From positions 1 to 37,699 of the forward strand of contig JACPNY010000023.1 in the NCBI GenBank assembly GCA_016185255.1: a stretch of 37,699 nt of DNA. Direction: 5' to 3'. The stretch is from Pseudomonadota bacterium (lineage in GTDB: Bacteria > Pseudomonadota > Alphaproteobacteria > UBA9655). Both the position numbers and the translations under genes were made by a program. Shown piece after piece: positions 33,376 to 37,699 of this stretch (position 1 is its first letter; each line of letters starts with the position of its first letter). The notes beneath the pieces were generated by a model. It was not told the origin of the DNA. It saw nothing but the letters and a program-made list of their open reading frames with translations, and made no database searches.

Positions 33376-33759
33376 ATGGACATAAATCTTATATTTTATA
33401 CCCTCTTAAGCAGTGTGGTCACCGCTATTAATCTTGTTGGCGTTATGATTGTGATCTGGGGATTTGTTGTCGCCTCACTCGGGTTTATCCGCATGAAACT
33501 TCATCGTCATAGCACCCCCTTTTTTCTTATAGAAGCGAATAAAATCAGGGCCATTTTAGGAACTTATATTCTTTTTGGCCTCGAGTTTATGATTGCAGCT
33601 GACATCATCCACACTTTTCTTAAACCAACTCAAGAAGACCTTATTGTTCTTGCAACCATCGTTGCTATCCGAACGGTCATTAGCTATTTTCTCGGTCGAG
33701 AAGTGGAAGAAGCACGCCACGATCAAAAGGCGGGAAAAGAACTCGGGGAAAAAAGTTAA
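33376..33759 (+). CDS. DUF1622 family membrane protein
   Basis: The 127-residue product has three transmembrane helices (about 5-37, 58-80, 88-108) and the family's characteristic text: GFVVASLGFIRMK in the first loop, IRAILGTYILFGLEFMIAADIIHTFLKPTQEDLIVLATIVAIRTVISYFLGREVEEA at the end. DUF1622 proteins are small inner-membrane proteins of unknown role, common in many bacteria. A GGGAG ribosome site (33363-33367) precedes the ATG. It lies between lysK and dps; the dps promoter begins right after its stop, so it is probably its own unit. Confidence 0.88.
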   Translation: MDINLIFYTLLSSVVTAINLVGVMIVIWGFVVASLGFIRMKLHRHSTPFFLIEANKIRAILGTYILFGLEFMIAADIIHTFLKPTQEDLIVLATIVAIRTVISYFLGREVEEARHDQKAGKELGEKS

Positions 33760-33779
33760 ACGAATTATTAATTGTTTTC

Positions 33780-33788
33780 TGATATAAT
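33780..33788 (+). promoter_or_regulatory. extended -10 promoter element for dps
   Basis: TG-A-TATAAT (33780-33788) is a perfect extended -10, 34 bases before the dps ATG. No clear -35 hexamer is seen at the usual spacing (around 33760-33765), which is acceptable for an extended -10 promoter or one with an activator. Confidence 0.55.
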
Positions 33789-33821
33789 AAGGGCACTGAA
33801 TATCTTAAAAGAGAGCGTTCA

Positions 33822-34286
33822 ATGGCCGTTTATCACTCTGGCAGAGAACACCCTGAATTAATAGCTATTTTAACGGCTATTCTGGCAGACACGGCTGTTA
33901 TTTACTATAAAACACATGCGTTCCACTGGAACGTGGAGGGACCTCAGTTTTATAGCCTTCACCTTATGCTTGAAACGTTTTATCAGACTTTGTGGGAGTC
34001 ACAGGACGAGATTGCAGAACGTATTCGCGCCCTTGGTGGAAAAGCACCCCCAAGCTATACGGAGCTTTTGGGAAATGCCTCTATTAAAGAAGCTGATGCC
34101 ACTCCAGCCTCGCACATTATAGTGAAAAATTTAAGAGACGATTATCTTAGTCTCGCTCAAAAAAATTTAGATGGGGCGTCTTTTGCAGAAAATGAGGGTG
34201 ACCTTGTAACCGCTAATATGCTGACAGAAAAAGCAACTTTTCTGGAAAAAGCCGCTTGGATGTTGCACAGCTCATTTACGCCTTAA
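33822..34286 (+). CDS. dps: Dps-family DNA-binding ferritin-like protein
   Basis: Dps forms a 12-subunit shell that oxidises and stores iron and protects DNA from peroxide. The 154-residue protein shows the ferroxidase region of the family, YYKTHAFHWNVEGPQFYSLHLMLETFYQTLWESQDEIAERIRALGG (about 28-73), where His, Asp and Glu from neighbouring subunits make the dinuclear iron site. The N-terminus lacks a Lys-rich tail, so DNA binding may be weak. It has its own extended -10 promoter. Its last 11 bases overlap the convergent prfB. In an intracellular bacterium it likely counters host oxidants (inference). Confidence 0.93.
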   Translation: MAVYHSGREHPELIAILTAILADTAVIYYKTHAFHWNVEGPQFYSLHLMLETFYQTLWESQDEIAERIRALGGKAPPSYTELLGNASIKEADATPASHIIVKNLRDDYLSLAQKNLDGASFAENEGDLVTANMLTEKATFLEKAAWMLHSSFTP

Positions 34287-35389
34287 TTTTTTGAGCAAGG
34301 GTGGCTTCAAGAAAGGCATCAATATCTCCCTCTAAAACGCCATGAGCATTTCCTTTTTCCACGTGCGTCCTTAAATCCTTAACCATTTGATAGGGTTGCA
34401 AAACATAAGAGCGGATTTGATGTCCCCAACCAATTTCTGATTTAGACGCTTCAGAAGCTTGGACGGCTTCTTCTCGTTTTTTGAGCTCAAGCTCATAAAG
34501 ACGCGCTTTGAGCATGCTCATGGCTTGGGCACGATTCCGATGCTGGGAACGATCGTTTTGGCATTGTACCACCACTCCTGTTGGAATGTGGGTAATGCGA
34601 ATAGCGCTGTCAGTTTTATTTACGTGCTGCCCCCCTGCTCCAGAAGCACGATAGGTATCAATTCTGAGGTCTTTTTCTTCTACTTGCACATCAATTTTAT
34701 CATCGACCTCGGGATACACCCAAACAGAGGCAAAACTTGTATGACGCCGAGCGTTTGAATCGAAAGGAGAGATGCGCACTAAACGGTGTACGCCGCTTTC
34801 TCCTTTTAACCATCCGTAAGGGTGATCCGCGTCCTTATGGGATATTACCTTAAAGGAAGCTGATTTAAGGCCTGCTTCTTCGCCTGGGCTTTCCTCAATC
34901 CAGTCAATTTTATATCCCTTAGCTTCAGCCCATCGCGTGTACATACGACTCAACATCAAGGCCCAATCTTGAGCTTCCGTTCCACCAGCTCCTGCATGAA
35001 TTTCCACAAAGCAATTGTTGGCATCTGCTTCACCAGACAAAAGGCTTTCAAGACGTAATCGTTGGATTTTTTGATGAAGGGCAGTGATGTCTTTTTCGCC
35101 AGCCTCTTGAAGATCTTGATCTTGTTCTGCCTCTCCAAGCTCTAAAAGCTCAAGGCTATCCTTTAACTCTTGATCAAGTTTTTGAAGGCGTCCAAGAGAT
35201 CCCAGAAGCTGCTCTCGTTCTCGCAACAGTGTTTGCGCGCGTTGAGGATTATCCCACAGGGCGGGATCTTGCACATCGGCTTCTAGGTCAGTGAGACGTT
35301 TTTGGGATTTATCCCAGTCAAAGATGCCTCCTGAGGAGGCCAAGGGACTCCTCAATTTCAGAGACGAGAGTTTCAATTTCAGCGCGCAT
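34276..35389 (-). CDS. prfB: peptide chain release factor 2, made through a +1 programmed frameshift
   Basis: RF2 ends translation at UGA and UAA. The initial frame starts at ATG 35389 (MRAEIETLVSEIEESLGLLRRHL, 23 codons) and meets TGA at 35320-35318 inside CTT-TGA-C. Skipping base 35320 moves into the main frame, DWDKSQKRLTDLE..., giving 370 residues. The main part has the RF2 recognition motif SPFD (VRISPFDSNARRH) and the peptidyl-hydrolysis GGQ motif in YRASGAGGQHVNKTDSAIR. An uninterrupted ORF from 35376 exists but its first 19 codons are not homologous to RF2 and should not be used. The gene converges on dps with an 11-base overlap. Confidence 0.95.
35317..35332 (-). promoter_or_regulatory. 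prfB programmed +1 frameshift signal
   Basis: On the minus strand: AGGAGG (35332-35327), CAT, then CTT TGA C (35323-35317). The three-base gap between the Shine-Dalgarno-like stimulator and CTT equals the known E. coli spacing. Low RF2 slows reading of the in-frame UGA and favours the shift, so RF2 controls its own level. Confidence 0.95.
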
Positions 35390-35498
35390 GAGAGAGTATC
35401 TTACTTAATGAAAAGGATTTCAGTTAGAGCGCCTATCATACAGAGTAATTTTTAAATTTCAAGCCAAGGGTGAAACTCAGAGGCCTTTCAACGTCCAT

Positions 35499-35527
35499 AA
35501 AAAAAGCCCCGGAGAGGGGCTTTTTTT
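35499..35527 (-). terminator. intrinsic terminator after the 708-residue gene
   Basis: AAAAAAAGCCCC (35499-35510), loop GGAGA, GGGGCTTTTTTT (35516-35527): a GCCCC/GGGGC core with A7/T7 flanks, active on either strand. It lies 22 bases beyond the stop of the minus-strand gene at 35550 and upstream of prfB, so its clear use is to end the former. Confidence 0.9.
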
Positions 35528-35549
35528 GGTTGAGAGAACTCTACTTGCC

Positions 35550-37699
35550 TTAGTCATTCTCGTCCTTTTGCCCTGATCCTTTAAGAGGAAGACCCATTCT
35601 TCCAGTAATCTTTGATTGATCCCCAAGCAGGTCCATTCTCTCCTTCAGAGTCATTTTCTTCTCAGGTGTACTGACCGTAGGCACAACCTTAGGAGAAGAA
35701 ACGATTTCTTCCACTTTAACTTTAGCGACAGGTTTCTTCGAGGGCGTTTGTGTGGAAGGTACGACGTTCTCTAGATCTGGAAACTTATACTTAGCTATAC
35801 CCAAATAATTTGGGACATAGGATAAGGCACTTAGGCGAGCGCCCATTTCTAGGCCTTTCACGTACTCCATTAAAGAATCTCTTTGCATTGGACTCAGAGC
35901 CTTCAGAACATTAACAATGTACTCAGTGCGCTCCGCAGTCGCCCCCTGTACCACTTTTCCCAAACTTGTTATTCGCTCTGGGACATGTTTATTATCCTTA
36001 GTATTGTAGAAAAGTGTCATTTTACGTGTGAGAAGCCTTGTTTGGTCTTCTGGACTTAAAATGTCTATCACAGGCACAAGAGTAGGATTATTCTCCTTAA
36101 CCAGTCTTAATGCTTCTTGCTCGCGAGCTGCTTTTAGAGGATCAACCCTTACGACCGACGATGGCTTCGCTGTAGTTGTTGCTACTGATTTCTCTTGCTC
36201 TCTTTTTTTGTCATAAGCAACAACTTTACCAACTTTTTCTTCTTTAAGTTTTTCTATCTTTTTAGATACCGCTTTCAATGTACTATCTTCTGCATCAGTA
36301 CGTCTTAAGAATTCGTACTCTTCTTCAGCATCACGAAGTGCTTGAGTCGTTTTATCAAGTGCAACACCAAGCTCTTTAAGGGTTGGTTCTTTTTTGACGG
36401 TTTTTTTACCACCCGGACCTGAAGCCGTACCTAAATTCGCTATCTGTTCCTTCCAGTCTCCTCCAGCTACATCGATAACCCGAGGACCTTTTTTAGCTAC
36501 CGCATACTTTTTCTTTAAAAACTCTGTTAAAGTTTTTTTGTAAAGATCAAGAGAGTCATTTTCTTTAGCTAGGCGAGTAATCTCTTCTATTTGCTTTTCA
36601 GTAGGCTGCTTCTCACCAATTGCAGAGTAGAGCTTTTCTAATGCATTGTCATTTGCGGTAGTCTTTCCGCTAGCTTTCTTACGGAGTTCATCTAGCGCTT
36701 CTGCCTCACTTTTGTAAGCTGCGTTCAAATTAAACCCAATTAACTGGGCAGCTTCCATATCTTTTTCGGTAGGGTCAACTTGACTTTTATCATATTTTTT
36801 CTTTAAAAACTCTGTTAAAGTTTTTTTGTATTGATCAAGAGATTCATTTTCTTTAGCTAGGCGAGTAATCTCTTCTATTTGCTTTTCAGTAGGCTGCTTC
36901 TCACCAATTGCGGTATAGAGTTTTTCTAGTGCATTGTCATTTGCAGTAGCCTTTCCGCTAGCTTTCTTACGAAGTTCATCTAGTGCCTCTGGCTCGCCCT
37001 TAAAAGATGCGTTCAAATCAAAACCAAGAACCTCTGCAGCACGAAAGATGTTTTCAGCTATCGGCGTACCGCCAAAACTTAGAGTGCCTCCAGAACCTTT
37101 GGATGTACCCGTGGTTGACAAAGAAACTGTTTTCTGAACATGTTTTTCAGCAGAAGGTGTAACAACACTCTCCGGTTTGCTAGAAGAGGCTACTGTCTTT
37201 GAACTAGCTTCTTTCGATGAGGACTCTTTGGTTTGGGCAGGGACTGTTGCCTGCTCAACTTTCTTCAAGTTCATCTTTGCTTGTTCCAAAGCTTCAGACG
37301 AGATCGAGTCTTGAGCATGCGGAATCCTTGCCAGCTTAGCCATTCTTTCTTGTTCCTGGGAAGAGATAGGAGGAGGTGCAGGTATCTTCCCTCTCACCTT
37401 TTCAGCTTTTAATTGCTCGTATTCCTTGACTGCGTCTGATGGCAATACAACACCTTCTTCTGATGCAGACGCTCTACCGCCACCGCCACCACTGCCCATA
37501 GATCCTCCGGAAGAAGAAACGGGTTCACTCAATGACCCTTCAGAGACTCCACCTTGAGAAGGCGAAGATATATCCTGAGTTTGGGGCCTAGCTTGAGCCC
37601 CCCTAGAGGAGTGAATGGATGGGCCTTCCTCTCCTTGAAGTTTCTGTCCGACTGTGATGGACACCGGCGTAGGCATAGTAAAAGAGCCATCTCCTGATC
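35550..37699 (-). CDS. long low-complexity protein with duplicated 83-residue module, unknown function (5' end may lie outside window)
   Basis: I recognise no family. The frame is open to the window edge. ATG 37676 would give 708 residues but has no ribosome site, and codons upstream (SGDGSFT) are also open, so the gene may start outside. Residues about 1-100 are Ser/Gly/Pro-rich with a Gly run (SGGSMGSGGGGG); then a Ser/Thr/Lys-rich linker; two copies of an alpha-helical module (about 213-391) containing LDELRKKASGK and EKQPTEKQIEEITRLAKEN; a charged coiled-coil part; and a C-terminal helical region with Pro-Val-Lys linkers. No transmembrane helix or signal peptide is visible. The make-up resembles secreted effector or surface proteins of intracellular bacteria, but that is inference. 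Confidence 0.8.
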   Translation of the reverse strand, partial: SGDGSFTMPTPVSITVGQKLQGEEGPSIHSSRGAQARPQTQDISSPSQGGVSEGSLSEPVSSSGGSMGSGGGGGRASASEEGVVLPSDAVKEYEQLKAEKVRGKIPAPPPISSQEQERMAKLARIPHAQDSISSEALEQAKMNLKKVEQATVPAQTKESSSKEASSKTVASSSKPESVVTPSAEKHVQKTVSLSTTGTSKGSGGTLSFGGTPIAENIFRAAEVLGFDLNASFKGEPEALDELRKKASGKATANDNALEKLYTAIGEKQPTEKQIEEITRLAKENESLDQYKKTLTEFLKKKYDKSQVDPTEKDMEAAQLIGFNLNAAYKSEAEALDELRKKASGKTTANDNALEKLYSAIGEKQPTEKQIEEITRLAKENDSLDLYKKTLTEFLKKKYAVAKKGPRVIDVAGGDWKEQIANLGTASGPGGKKTVKKEPTLKELGVALDKTTQALRDAEEEYEFLRRTDAEDSTLKAVSKKIEKLKEEKVGKVVAYDKKREQEKSVATTTAKPSSVVRVDPLKAAREQEALRLVKENNPTLVPVIDILSPEDQTRLLTRKMTLFYNTKDNKHVPERITSLGKVVQGATAERTEYIVNVLKALSPMQRDSLMEYVKGLEMGARLSALSYVPNYLGIAKYKFPDLENVVPSTQTPSKKPVAKVKVEEIVSSPKVVPTVSTPEKKMTLKERMDLLGDQSKITGRMGLPLKGSGQKDEND
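36504..36752 (-). repeat. second copy of an 83-codon internal duplication
   Basis: Encodes AAQLIGFNLNAAYKSEAEAL through LTEFLKKKY. It is nearly identical at DNA level to 36792-37040, and the period is 288 bases (96 codons). The most similar part is the central and C-terminal segment; the first 20 codons are more diverged. Confidence 0.95.
36792..37040 (-). repeat. first copy of an 83-codon internal duplication
   Basis: Encodes AAEVLGFDLNASFKGEPEAL through LTEFLKKKY. It is joined to the second copy by a 13-codon linker (DKSQVDPTEKDME). Synonymous sites are largely unchanged between the copies, indicating recent duplication or gene conversion. Confidence 0.95.

Noticed and set aside
35321..35376. 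Alternative prfB N-terminus from 35376
   Set aside because: It is an out-of-frame read of the real start region; the true RF2 N-terminus is in the other frame and is joined by the +1 frameshift.

Overview
The window looks like a piece of chromosome from an alphaproteobacterium living inside eukaryotic cells, probably of the Holosporales/Rickettsiales type. The main evidence is a Tlc-type ATP/ADP translocase (15203-16708), the class I (archaeal-type) lysyl-tRNA synthetase typical of alphaproteobacteria, a tgt-yhhQ pair with no queuosine biosynthesis genes beside it, and several copies of short TGTCAT...ATGACA palindromic repeats between genes. Most genes are conserved housekeeping genes. The placement is inferred from gene content; no database search was run.

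Layout. 1-4246 is a tightly overlapping + strand operon: a DUF374 acyltransferase (5' end outside the window), waaA, lpxK, an LpxL-family acyltransferase and tsaB. 4360-6138 holds a SpoIIAA-like protein and an MHS-type MFS transporter, which converges on a small Cys-rich lipoprotein (6124-6543, minus). 6692-10392 is ssb, gyrA and coaD. 10539-14716 holds a very large DUF2339 membrane protein and another MFS carrier. 14785-16708 (minus) holds a small secreted Cys-rich protein and tlc. Then come tadA, a winged-helix regulator with a shrunken receiver-like half, and an outer-membrane porin with a strong terminator.

19350-24349 (minus) is a compact type II secretion/type IV pilus-like operon: GspE ATPase, GspF platform protein, and three divergent proteins whose order and topology match GspL, GspM/PilO and GspC/PilP. 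No pilin, secretin or prepilin peptidase is visible here. 24785-26730 (minus) is tgt-yhhQ. The TGT pocket motif resembles that of queuine-using enzymes, suggesting that the bacterium takes the finished base from its host. recA is divergent from it, followed by a repeat-rich leader and alaS.

30689-31726 is a 1-kb gap. It holds a candidate small minus-strand transcript (extended -10 promoter, good ribosome site, very short ORF, intrinsic terminator) and a nested set of palindromic repeats. After it come lysK, a DUF1622 membrane protein, dps, and prfB with the classic +1 programmed frameshift. The last gene (35550 to the window edge, minus) encodes a long low-complexity protein with a recently duplicated 83-residue module. 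I recognise no family for it.

I see no rRNA, tRNA, CRISPR array, transposase or prophage gene. Residue positions are counted by hand and those marked 'about' are approximate.
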